DNA from: Verrucomicrobiota bacterium
GTDB taxonomy: Bacteria > Verrucomicrobiota > Verrucomicrobiia > Chthoniobacterales > JAFAMB01
Assembly (NCBI GenBank): GCA_019241095.1
Contig: JAFAXJ010000582.1
Span: forward strand, 1-14,429
Length of the DNA: 14,429 bases
Direction: 5' to 3'
In this document: positions 1 through 6,694 of the stretch, one piece after another
How the letters are laid out: the number at the start of each line of letters is the position of its first letter
Numbering within the stretch: position 1 is the first letter of the stretch
Notes under the pieces: generated by a model
Told to the model about the DNA's origin: nothing
Databases searched by the model: none
The model's input: only the letters and a program-made list of their open reading frames with translations
Position numbers and translations under genes: made by a program

Positions 1-63
1 CGCAGGCAAGATTGGTTGCAAAAAAGAATTGACCATTTGACGGCCGCTTCCGGAAATCAGTAA
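1..63 (+). CDS. 3' end of a possible gene cut by the window edge
   Basis: Frame 1 is open from the first base to a TAA at 61-63. It reads as 20 residues with an amphipathic helical look, ending HLTAASGNQ. The other two plus frames stop earlier. A strong hairpin begins 55 bases after the stop, which would suit the end of a transcription unit. Nothing here identifies a family, and 20 codons could stay open by chance. Confidence 0.3.
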   Translation, partial: RRQDWLQKRIDHLTAASGNQ

Positions 64-118
64 GGCCGCGGATGTAAGGGTTGGTAGGAAATAGATCCCA
101 AATTCGTCCTTTAACGTG

Positions 119-143
119 TACAGGCTCGGTCTCCGGGCCTGTA
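119..143. terminator. 11-pair hairpin, possible bidirectional terminator
   Basis: The arms at 119-129 and 133-143 pair over 11 positions, with one T-G wobble, around a 3-base loop. The hairpin lies between the stop of the possible plus-strand gene at 63 and the stop of the minus-strand small gene at 150. On the plus strand it is followed by a short, imperfect T-rich run (TGCATTTT). On the minus strand there is no T tract. The placement between convergent genes supports termination; the weak T tracts lower confidence. Confidence 0.5.
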
Positions 144-149
144 TGCATT

Positions 150-338
150 TTAAGATTCTCTGATTTTTTCCTGCAGCAGTCTTGCAAGCTGTTCTGCCCG
201 GTCCTGGATAGCTTTAACTTCCATATACATCAGTTCATAGGCATCACGGTCATTTCCCGTTCGACTGACTGCAACCAGGTGAATGATGCCTTTTTCGAAC
301 TGATCGATAACGTTCTGTAGTTCAGGATCGGGAATCAT
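150..338 (-). CDS. Small helical hypothetical protein (62 aa)
   Basis: This is a 62-residue ORF starting with ATG at 338. The product is rich in Glu, Gln, Arg and Leu and looks almost entirely helical. Residues 36-60 have a heptad-like pattern (MEVKAIQDRAEQLARLLQEK) suggesting a coiled coil or helix-helix dimer. It has no signal peptide, membrane segment or recognisable catalytic motif. The start codon sits inside a 10-base palindrome (334-343), and no good ribosome binding site precedes it. Composition looks more protein-like than the shadow frames on the opposite strand. I do not recognise the family. A small regulatory or structural protein is possible, but that is inference. Confidence 0.45.
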   Translation of the reverse strand: MIPDPELQNVIDQFEKGIIHLVAVSRTGNDRDAYELMYMEVKAIQDRAEQLARLLQEKIRES

Positions 339-692
339 ATGATAGGATTGCCCATATTATCCGCGATATTTGCCCAGACAAGCTGGTGCTTCATTAATCG
401 TGAGGTATACGCGGGCGTTTGTCAGATCTCAATTTGCCCGCATTGCAGCGCTGATCCGCTATTGCCTATATTCCGACGGCTACGCGTCGCTCTACCCTAG
501 GACTAGAATCCCACCCCGGCATTTACCGCCAGAGTCGCGAGACATTCGATTCATAACAACTCATTGAGATGCCGCCAGGAATGGCCGGCTCGAAGGAAAT
601 AGCACATTAGAATCGGCCTATCAGTCCAGGATAACACCCGCTTCGCCGCGTAAAGATTTGATTGGATACATTGGGCCTTGCTTAGATCGGGC
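339..692. other. Gene-poor upstream region of the porin gene
   Basis: No convincing coding sequence is visible. The 65-residue plus-strand frame at 370-567 has a random, Arg/Ser/Ile-rich composition and no ribosome binding site. The region presumably carries promoters for the porin gene to the right and the small minus-strand gene to the left. I could not find a well-spaced pair of -35 and -10 boxes. Confidence 0.5.
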
Positions 693-2033
693 ATGGTCAA
701 TCTTTGCTCGACTAAGGGCGTTCAGCTTCGATTGTTTGCGTGTTTTTCAACGCTTGCGGTTCTATTCTCGCAGGAGGTTCATGGTCAGTTACCCGAATTT
801 GCTAACCCTGCCGCGCCGCCGCCACCTCCCAGTTTCGCCAAACCTGAAGCAATACCGCCGTCCCCCTTTGGAGATTTAGGTGGTCTGCGTGAGAACCTCT
901 TGAAATACGGGTTCAAGATAGGAGGCATCTACACAGGAGAAGTATTCGGCAACCTGAGCGGCGGATTCAGGCGAGGAGCAATTGCGGAGGGCCTGCTTGA
1001 ACTGGATCTTGACGTCGATCTGGAGAAATTCATTGGGCTACAAGGTGGAACATTTCACATTTCGAGCTTCGAAATACACGGGCCAAGTCTCACTCGAAGC
1101 TACACACACGATTTAAGCGTTGTAAGCAATATAGATGCTTTCGATACCGCGCGAATTGCCGAGTATTGGTATCAGCAGAATCTACTCAAAGACAAGGTTT
1201 CATTGAAGATCGGCCAGTTTTTGGCCGATAATGAGTTCTACTATTCAGATTACGGTAACTTGTTCATCTGCGGGTCGTTTGGCGCCTTCACTTTTTTCGA
1301 AGACAATTTTCCGTTTGTATCGACCTATCCCATGTCTGCGCCTGGAATTCGTCTTCTCCTTGAGCCCACGTCCGCGCTTGATTTACGTGCAGCTGTCTTC
1401 AGCGGAAGCACGCTTTCGGAAAAAGAGAACAACATATCTGCTCCTAACATTCGAGCTAAGGATGGTGTGTTGTCTCTTTACGAGATTTCCTACAAAACCA
1501 ATCACGAAGATAATTCAACGGGGCTACCTGGGAGCTATAAAATCGGCGCGATCTATCACACTCGCTATTCCGGGGAACTGAATGGGAATCTAAATGCGCA
1601 GAATCGAGCGGCGTACGGCATTTATCTTACGATCGATCAGGCGGTTTGGCAGAAGACATCATCTAATCAGGAGAGCAAAGGTCCGAGTCTCGGGTTCTTT
1701 ACCCGTCTAGGACTGATCCCTGAAGATTTCGGCTTCGTTTCGCATTATGTGGAGGGAGGTCTCAATTTGAATGGTTTAATTCCTGATCGAAATGATGACA
1801 TTTTCGGAATAGGTGTCACTCACAGCGGAATCAGTCATCGGGCCAGCGCTGCCAGTGCGCATGTTGGCGGCCCGAGTTACGGTTCGGAGACAGTCATCGA
1901 GGTAACTTATAGCGCGAAGATAAATGCGTGGCTAAGGCTGCAACCGGATTTCCAGTATATAGTTAACCCCGGTGCAACCTCCGAACTACAAAATGCGATT
2001 GTTTTAGGCCTGCGTTTAAACGCGACCTTCTAA
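693..2033 (+). CDS. Carbohydrate-selective porin, OprB family
   Basis: The predicted product is a beta-barrel outer-membrane porin of the OprB family, whose known members let sugars cross the outer membrane. From the ATG at 693 the protein has 446 residues. A signal peptide covers about residues 1-31 (hydrophobic LFACFSTLAVLF, likely cleavage near HG|Q), followed by a Pro/Ala-rich linker (about 39-57). The barrel shows family-like segments: LKIGQFLADNEFYYSDYGNLF near 171-191, where OprB proteins carry a similar GQ...D.EF..S.Y..LF pattern, and YPMSAPGIRL near 212-221. The last residue is Phe, the usual barrel-assembly signal. Length is normal for the family. An upstream TTG at 678 is in frame, but the ATG gives a better signal peptide; neither has a strong ribosome binding site. 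The gene stands alone and converges with the YqhA-family gene. The substrate cannot be read from the sequence. Confidence 0.87.
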   Translation: MVNLCSTKGVQLRLFACFSTLAVLFSQEVHGQLPEFANPAAPPPPPSFAKPEAIPPSPFGDLGGLRENLLKYGFKIGGIYTGEVFGNLSGGFRRGAIAEGLLELDLDVDLEKFIGLQGGTFHISSFEIHGPSLTRSYTHDLSVVSNIDAFDTARIAEYWYQQNLLKDKVSLKIGQFLADNEFYYSDYGNLFICGSFGAFTFFEDNFPFVSTYPMSAPGIRLLLEPTSALDLRAAVFSGSTLSEKENNISAPNIRAKDGVLSLYEISYKTNHEDNSTGLPGSYKIGAIYHTRYSGELNGNLNAQNRAAYGIYLTIDQAVWQKTSSNQESKGPSLGFFTRLGLIPEDFGFVSHYVEGGLNLNGLIPDRNDDIFGIGVTHSGISHRASAASAHVGGPSYGSETVIEVTYSAKINAWLRLQPDFQYIVNPGATSELQNAIVLGLRLNATF

Positions 2034-2190
2034 TCTTTGTTCAAACGTAGCAAGATCGGGAGTGCACCAGGATTGAAGCACGGCATCTTTTGCCGCGTAC
2101 AACTAGATGGCCGGACTCAACCTTAAGGAGGTCGCGCGAGCATTACGCAATCTCGAGTTGACCTGTTAGCGGTTTGCCTCGCAGCGACAA

Positions 2191-2793
2191 CTACCTTTCA
2201 GGCGGTAAAACCCGTTCCGGGTGGGAAACATCGCCTGGTTCTTCCGCCCCTTTAACATCCTCTGGTTCAATGGGAGCAGCCGTTTTGTCTCCCTCTGCCC
2301 CATGCGTTAAATAAAGGGCAAGGCCAATAAAAGCGATGCTTCCGGCAACGCATAACATGTCCACAGGTCCCCGAATAGTGAACTTAAGGGCATCCTTGAA
2401 AATTTCCACTATAAGAATGATCAGGATGACTTTACCTAAGCGGGACTTCAGGGCGTCAAGTGAATCAACCAGCAAGATCCGGCGAGCTTGGACGAGGGGA
2501 GCTAAGAAAAGCTCGTAGAGTCCAAATCCAAATATCAGCATGAATGCTCCGAGAAGATAACCGTCAAACACGCCAATCAGGTGCGAAGTGACATTAGCAA
2601 GCAGATTTTCTCTGGCAGCCGATGTCAAATTTGAGTCGTAGTAACCGACGGCTTCCCAAAGTACGCGCACAGCCTCGAAACTAATGATCAAAAACAAAAT
2701 TAAACTGGCGAGGACACTTATAATCACTGCCATGAGGACTACTAGACGCGTGTTCCACAGGACGGTCTCGAAGGCGTATCGTAAAGAGCGCAT
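2191..2793 (-). CDS. YqhA family (UPF0114) integral membrane protein
   Basis: This 200-residue protein has about four membrane segments: near residues 16-40, 74-98, 121-137 and 145-163. The stretch DGYLLGAFMLIFGFGLYELF (77-96) is the clearest match to the YqhA/UPF0114 family, as is the following LVD.LDALK.RL.KVI pattern. E. coli YqhA is a little shorter. Here the extra length lies in the loop after the first membrane segment and in a charged Glu/Pro-rich tail (about 166-200). The family has no established function and sits in the inner membrane. The ATG at 2793 has only a weak ribosome binding site. The gene is divergent from the Tudor-like gene, with 189 bases between the two start codons, so both promoters should lie there. 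Confidence 0.83.
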   Translation of the reverse strand: MRSLRYAFETVLWNTRLVVLMAVIISVLASLILFLIISFEAVRVLWEAVGYYDSNLTSAARENLLANVTSHLIGVFDGYLLGAFMLIFGFGLYELFLAPLVQARRILLVDSLDALKSRLGKVILIILIVEIFKDALKFTIRGPVDMLCVAGSIAFIGLALYLTHGAEGDKTAAPIEPEDVKGAEEPGDVSHPERVLPPER

Positions 2794-2982
2794 AGACTGC
2801 TTAGCTGCGACAAAAGACTAGAAGCGGCGCCTTGTCCATCACCGACTCAAGCTCTGTCAGCAGGTATTTGTAAGATCCTGTTTCGGGCTGATCAGATCAG
2901 GACACACACAATATCAGGAAACCAATGGCATCCAGGTGACTCAAACCTGCATCCCAAGCGGCACTGGCAACGAAGCAACATC

Positions 2983-3309
2983 ATGCCTGACAAGAAAAAA
3001 GATTCTTCCGAATCGATAAAAACAGCTAAGAAGAAACAGAAACCTTTAGGATTACGCAAAGGCCAGACTTCCGCCGATAAAAGCGGAACGAAAAAAGGGG
3101 AGAAAGTACAGTGGAACTGGGGCAAAGGCACAGGGGAGGGCACTGTAAAAGAAGTTCATGAGGAAAAAGTGACAAAAAAAATCAAAGGTAAACAGATATC
3201 TCGGAATGGGTCTGCGGAGGAACCTGCTGTTCTGATAGAACAAGAGAATGGCAATAAGGTCTTGAAATCCGCTTCTGAGGTGAAAGCGGTAAAGGGGAAA
3301 TCTAAGTAG
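2983..3309 (+). CDS. Small lysine-rich protein with Hva1/Tudor-like domain (DUF2945 type)
   Basis: The product has 108 residues. Residues 1-40 are very rich in Lys with many Ser and Thr, and look disordered. Residues 39-102 match the pattern of the Hva1_TUDOR (DUF2945) family: KGEKVQWNWGKGTGEGTV at 38-55, then a KIKGKQISRNG segment, then PAVLIEQENGNKVLKSASEV at 81-100. In this family the domain is a small SH3/Tudor-like beta barrel of unknown role, often in short bacterial proteins and at the end of larger fungal ones. The basic N-terminal tail would suit nucleic-acid or polyanion binding, which is inference. The ATG at 2983 follows a weak GAAG. No partner gene follows downstream. Confidence 0.78.
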   Translation: MPDKKKDSSESIKTAKKKQKPLGLRKGQTSADKSGTKKGEKVQWNWGKGTGEGTVKEVHEEKVTKKIKGKQISRNGSAEEPAVLIEQENGNKVLKSASEVKAVKGKSK

Positions 3310-3612
3310 AGGAGGGCGTGGATCCAGCAGCAAAAGAGCTAGGAGCCGAGTAGCTGAAGAAGCCGAGGGACCAAGGGTTCGCTGGGCAGCGAGGAGAGAA
3401 ATGGAACGATGGGACGAGTAGAGCGAGATTGCAGCTCAGCATTTCAGTGCCGAACTCGGGGCATTCACTTGGCGCAAGCCGATCTTCTGTTTTTCCGCCC
3501 ATTCACGAGCATTAGAGCATGCGCCCTGGAACGTAATCCCTTGCCAAACCAGCAACCAAAAAAAGCCATCCGGTAAAGAATGGGCTGGTATAAGGGCCGA
3601 GCGTCTAAAGCC

Positions 3613-3654
3613 TTGTAATCTGCACTCTCTACAAAAAATGAGCGCAGATTACAA
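3613..3654. repeat. Long inverted repeat / hairpin in non-coding DNA
   Basis: Arms at 3613-3623 and 3644-3654 are perfect reverse complements over 11 bases (TTGTAATCTGC). After one mismatch the stem continues with 3 more pairs (3625-3627 with 3640-3642), leaving a 12-base A-rich loop. Neither strand has a T tract after the stem, so it is not a normal intrinsic terminator. It resembles the palindromic units of dispersed REP/MITE-type repeats. No second copy is visible in this window. Confidence 0.55.
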
Positions 3655-3728
3655 AGCGCTGTTGATCACGCCCGCCCAAGGAAGTTCTGGGGGGACTGCC
3701 ATGCCATTGGAATGCTGGCAACAAGCAA

Positions 3729-3983
3729 TTAAGCGGGGAGAGCGTTAGATACATCCCCGTAATGCTTTCGCGACGTTGGATTCCCTTGTTCTGTCTTCGG
3801 CAGCACGCGAAGGGCAGCGAGATTGAACGGAGCGAATTCGGGTTCCGGAATTTCCGGTTCCCCGTGGCTTTTTAAGATCAAGCTGTTCAACACAGCTATC
3901 AGTACGAAGTTATGTGTTTCCATAGTATGTTTTGTGAGGTTCTGGTTGTTTTCAGGACCGGTTAGCGACATACCAACCGGCAT
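3729..3983 (-). CDS. Doubtful 84-codon ORF after the small membrane ORF
   Basis: The ATG at 3983 directly abuts the TAA of the 36-codon frame upstream. The predicted protein has a hydrophobic patch (NFVLIAVLNSLIL, about residues 25-37) and an acidic Pro/Glu stretch (EPEIPEPEF, about 41-49). There is no ribosome binding site and no recognisable family. The adjacency to the upstream frame is the main argument for it; chance is a fair alternative. Confidence 0.2.
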   Translation of the reverse strand: MPVGMSLTGPENNQNLTKHTMETHNFVLIAVLNSLILKSHGEPEIPEPEFAPFNLAALRVLPKTEQGNPTSRKHYGDVSNALPA

Positions 3984-4094
3984 TTATCGAGACCTGCGAT
4001 TGGCCACAAACGTGGTAACCGCACGTGGCGATATCACAAGCGCGATCATAAGAAGCACGACTACGAAGTCGGCAACCGCTTTAATGATTTCCAT
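3984..4094 (-). CDS. Possible 36-residue single-span membrane protein
   Basis: From an ATG at 4094 to a TAA at 3984-3986, this frame gives 36 residues. It has a short N-terminal segment, one strongly hydrophobic stretch (FVVVLLMIALVI, residues 10-21) and a basic end (FVANRRSR). That is the typical layout of small bacterial membrane proteins with the positive end in the cytoplasm. Upstream bases are purine-rich (GAAAGAAAGATAGAGA) but without a clear AGGAGG core. I do not recognise a family, and an ORF this short needs homologs to be accepted. Confidence 0.3.
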   Translation of the reverse strand: MEIIKAVADFVVVLLMIALVISPRAVTTFVANRRSR

Positions 4095-4402
4095 TCTCTA
4101 TCTTTCTTTCACAGGTTTTACCGTGAGAAGAAGACACAGAATATTGTTCCAAAGTGGAATCCCTATCCTGCCTTCTCTCAGCATCCTGGACCAGTGGTCC
4201 TAATCGAAACACCTTCCAAAATGCCCAGAGAATTACCTCTTGGAACTTCGATAGGGTAGCAGAGATTCGAAGGCTGTCAAGCGACTGACAAAGCTTGAAG
4301 CCGGGTGGATATGAACCCAGGCGGAGCAGCTTCGACAACACCTGGAGATGTACATTCCAAAGATTTCAGGATGTTTTTTCTCTTGATCGGCAGGCTGTTC
4401 AG

Positions 4403-5266
4403 TTACGTCCCAGCGGCTCCTTCCGCTTCACTTTCGAACAGAGTCGCCTGCGTAGGACGTAATTGGTGCAACTCGGTTATCGCTTTCTCAATTTCTTTCA
4501 ACGCTTCTGCCAGAGTTGGACTCATTTGGGGTAGATCTGGCGCTAAGTTCCGCAGGCGCCCCGCCATCCACCTAAGAAGGTCTTCCGCTGTGCCAAAATC
4601 CCCTACGTTAAATACCCGGTACTTATCCCAAGCGCTCCCTTTGGCTTCTTCGCTGAGCATCTCCCCGAATCGAATCTGTACCAACTGACGAATCAGTTCG
4701 CTTACCATGTAGCCGTCCCTTCCGTGACAACGGCGGTCCGTTTCCCGCAATCGCTCTATTCCCGTGATACTCCAATCTTCGTAGTACAATTGGGCTGCGG
4801 TCAAAACTGCCGTTTGTCCTTCTCTGGTGCTCGCCAACTCTTCGATAACCTGCCCGAGGATGTACTGATAATATTGCTCAGCGTCATCGAATCGATGCTG
4901 CAATTCCGCGGATTCGTCATACCGCTTTTTAACCGTAAGAACTTGTATCGAGTGAATAAGCTCCTCGCGAATTGCCGAACGGATACGATTCCGGTATCGA
5001 ATGGCTTCTTTACCCATCTGATCCCAATCTGCGAGCAGTGGGTAAAAAAAAGCGACAATGTTAACGTGCCCGAGATCTTTTGAGTTATATCGGCACGAAA
5101 AATAGGGCGGCTTCCTTGGTTTTCCTTGCTTGAGACGAATTGTCGCGTGCGATACAGAAAAACCAATCGCTAACGATTGCAACAGATCTTCGGCGTAACG
5201 AAACTCGCTCAGGAGAATATCAGTTGGTTCCTGTTCCCAGTCTGCTCGAGAATCAATCGCCTCCAA
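4403..5266 (-). CDS. Helical hypothetical protein downstream of the transglutaminase
   Basis: I do not recognise this protein. From the TTG at 5266 it has 287 residues, mostly charged helices, with no signal peptide or membrane segment. An upstream TTG at 5299 would add 11 residues. I prefer 5266 because AGAAGGGA lies 6 bases before it, while 5299 has no ribosome binding site. Near residues 100-108 (REELIHSIQ) there is an ExxH motif, the sort of pair seen in metal-binding four-helix bundles. A second helical block with several Tyr and Glu (DDAEQYYQYI) follows. The C-terminal 50 residues look like a coiled coil (AEALKEIEKAITELHQL). It follows the transglutaminase gene by 56 bases and is probably co-transcribed. 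It does not look like the alpha-E (DUF403) protein often found beside bacterial transglutaminases, as the expected N-terminal signature is missing. Confidence 0.68.
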   Translation of the reverse strand: MEAIDSRADWEQEPTDILLSEFRYAEDLLQSLAIGFSVSHATIRLKQGKPRKPPYFSCRYNSKDLGHVNIVAFFYPLLADWDQMGKEAIRYRNRIRSAIREELIHSIQVLTVKKRYDESAELQHRFDDAEQYYQYILGQVIEELASTREGQTAVLTAAQLYYEDWSITGIERLRETDRRCHGRDGYMVSELIRQLVQIRFGEMLSEEAKGSAWDKYRVFNVGDFGTAEDLLRWMAGRLRNLAPDLPQMSPTLAEALKEIEKAITELHQLRPTQATLFESEAEGAAGT

Positions 5267-5272
5267 TACTAG

Positions 5273-5280
5273 TCCCTTCT
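5273..5280 (-). promoter_or_regulatory. Ribosome binding site deciding a TTG start
   Basis: On the minus strand these bases read AGAAGGGA, ending 6 bases before the TTG at 5266-5264. This favours the inner TTG over the TTG at 5299, which has only AT-rich sequence in front. Confidence 0.5.
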
Positions 5281-5322
5281 GAAGATGCAGGAATCGCAAA
5301 TCAGATCAATTCAAGCAAATCG

Positions 5323-6219
5323 TTAATGGCGCACCTCTATTGTTCCGTCCAAACGTTTGCTCAGGTCGATCGGATCACCGATACACACTTCATCAGGTCT
5401 GATTTGGTACGCCCAAACTTCAAAAAATGTCAAACGCGACTGACCATAACTGGTCGTAAATGCCGCATCTACCGCGTCAAGTCCATGAGCAATCTTTATG
5501 CGTCCCATTCGAGCCACATTGAATCGAGCGTCAAACGCACACCACTGTTTCCCTAGATAGACTTCGTAGTAAGCGTGAAAGTCCATTGGCGTGCCCGGGT
5601 CTATAGTGCCGATATCCGGCAAGTAGGCAGTTGCGTAACGGGCAGGTAAATTGAATGTTCGACAGAGTGCGATAGCAACGTGAGCCAGGTCCCGGCATAC
5701 GCCATAGCCGTTCTGGATGATCTCATATGCAGATGTATCAGGACGTCCCGCGCCAAATCGATACTCAATATTGTGATTAACCCACTCTCGTATTGCCAAA
5801 ACACGTTCAATACCATTTCGGGTTTGGCCAAAATGCTCCCATGCAAAGTCCATCAGTTTGTCAGAATCTACATACCTGCTAGGGAGAGTATAGCGAAGGT
5901 ACGGAGAAGGAACTTGGTCTACCGGAACAAATTCTTCTCGCCATTCAAAATCCTCAGTTATTGCCGGAACTTCCACGATCGCATCGTAACGGAACTCACT
6001 ACTGCCCGGGAGGAGTGTTGTGCGACAGACCAGATTGCCAAACGGGTCTTGGGATTCGTTGAAAGACACCTCATGTCCTAGGAAAAGGCTCTCGACAACA
6101 ACACGTTGAGCCTCGTCAGGCTGAGCTTTCAGTATGACGCACACGGGTGTGACAGCAGATGTTTCGTATGCAAGTCTGCAGCCGATTCGTACACTTAAGT
6201 TTGAACTAGGGATCTCCAT
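5323..6219 (-). CDS. Transglutaminase-like cysteine protease-fold protein
   Basis: The product has 298 residues and a complete transglutaminase-like catalytic triad: Cys175 in GYGVCRDLAH, His215 in MDFHAYYEVYL and Asp230 in WCAFDARFN. The N-terminal 110 or so residues are beta-rich, as in the bacterial transglutaminase N-terminal region that precedes this domain. WVNHNIEYRFGA (146-157) is also typical of the family. Bacterial members are thought to act as proteases or amidases more often than as cross-linkers; the substrate here is unknown. There is no signal peptide, so it is probably cytoplasmic. The ATG at 6219 has a poor ribosome binding site. The gene lies 97 bases after the receiver-protein gene and 56 bases before the helical-protein gene. 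The 97-base gap could hold its own promoter. Confidence 0.85.
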   Translation of the reverse strand: MEIPSSNLSVRIGCRLAYETSAVTPVCVILKAQPDEAQRVVVESLFLGHEVSFNESQDPFGNLVCRTTLLPGSSEFRYDAIVEVPAITEDFEWREEFVPVDQVPSPYLRYTLPSRYVDSDKLMDFAWEHFGQTRNGIERVLAIREWVNHNIEYRFGAGRPDTSAYEIIQNGYGVCRDLAHVAIALCRTFNLPARYATAYLPDIGTIDPGTPMDFHAYYEVYLGKQWCAFDARFNVARMGRIKIAHGLDAVDAAFTTSYGQSRLTFFEVWAYQIRPDEVCIGDPIDLSKRLDGTIEVRH

Positions 6220-6316
6220 CAGTTTTGAACGCGCACCTTATCATTGCAAAGCGTGAGATGCACCCCTACCTGAGCAAAAGTTTACCCTGACAAAAATAGC
6301 CCGACCCTGAACGAAA

Positions 6317-6694
6317 CTAGACAGAGACGAGCACTTTCCTCGTACTGGTTACTAGTTGCTGAAGGGTATAAGGCTTAGTTAACACTTCCGCAACGTGCAT
6401 CGCATCTAATTCTTCCTGGTCGAAATGAAGGTCGTATCCAGTCGCAATGATCGCCCTGGTTTGCGGGAATGATCTGTTTATCCAGCGCAGCAACTCCAAT
6501 CCGGTCATGCCGGGAAGCCCAAAGTCGAGAAAAACCAGCTGAATTTCTGGCGACCGCGTCAGTGTCTCCAATGCGTCAAAACCGTTAAATGCGGTAAAAA
6601 CCTTGTAACCGGCGGCCTCTAAGCCGTAAGTAACGTATTGGAGCAACTCTGGTTCGTCGTCGACCACAAGAACGGAAACCGACGCTGTTTTCAC
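6317..6694 (-). CDS. Receiver-only response regulator
   Basis: The 125 residues are a single CheY-like receiver domain. Asp12 and Asp13 form the acidic pocket, Asp57 in FLDFGLPG is the phospho-acceptor, Thr85 in IIATGY is the switch Thr, and Lys107 in LTKPYT is the conserved Lys. No output domain follows, so it should act by protein contact or as a phospho-relay. The start is GTG at 6694. Its GTGA overlaps the TGA stop of the glycosylase gene, which suggests translational coupling. No sensor kinase is encoded in the window, so the kinase must lie elsewhere. Confidence 0.9.
   Translation of the reverse strand: MKTASVSVLVVDDEPELLQYVTYGLEAAGYKVFTAFNGFDALETLTRSPEIQLVFLDFGLPGMTGLELLRWINRSFPQTRAIIATGYDLHFDQEELDAMHVAEVLTKPYTLQQLVTSTRKVLVSV

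Larger units (their letters stand above)
3310..4402. other. 1.1 kb gap with no convincing long gene
   Basis: Frames longer than 60 codons exist on both strands, but they overlap one another, lack ribosome binding sites and have low-quality compositions. What stands out is a perfect-looking hairpin (3613-3654) and a possible 36-residue membrane protein (minus strand, 3984-4094) with a frame of 84 codons directly after it. The stretch may be decayed sequence or hold an RNA gene. I cannot name a known RNA family in it. Confidence 0.5.

Noticed and set aside
455..515. tRNA-like D-arm (GGGTAGAGC) on the minus strand
   Set aside because: No matching acceptor, anticodon or T stems could be folded around it.
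370..567. 65-residue plus-strand ORF
   Set aside because: Random-looking composition, no ribosome binding site, no domain; the region is better read as upstream DNA of the porin gene.
2081..2095. Small hairpin CGGCA/TGCCG after the porin gene as terminator
   Set aside because: Only five pairs and no T tract after it; too weak to call.
3823..4203. 126-residue plus-strand ORF with hydrophobic parts
   Set aside because: No ribosome binding site, irregular composition, and it is antisense to the small frames on the minus strand; no family recognised.
4081..4341. 86-residue minus-strand ORF
   Set aside because: Composition is not protein-like, no ribosome binding site, and it overlaps the start of the 36-codon frame.
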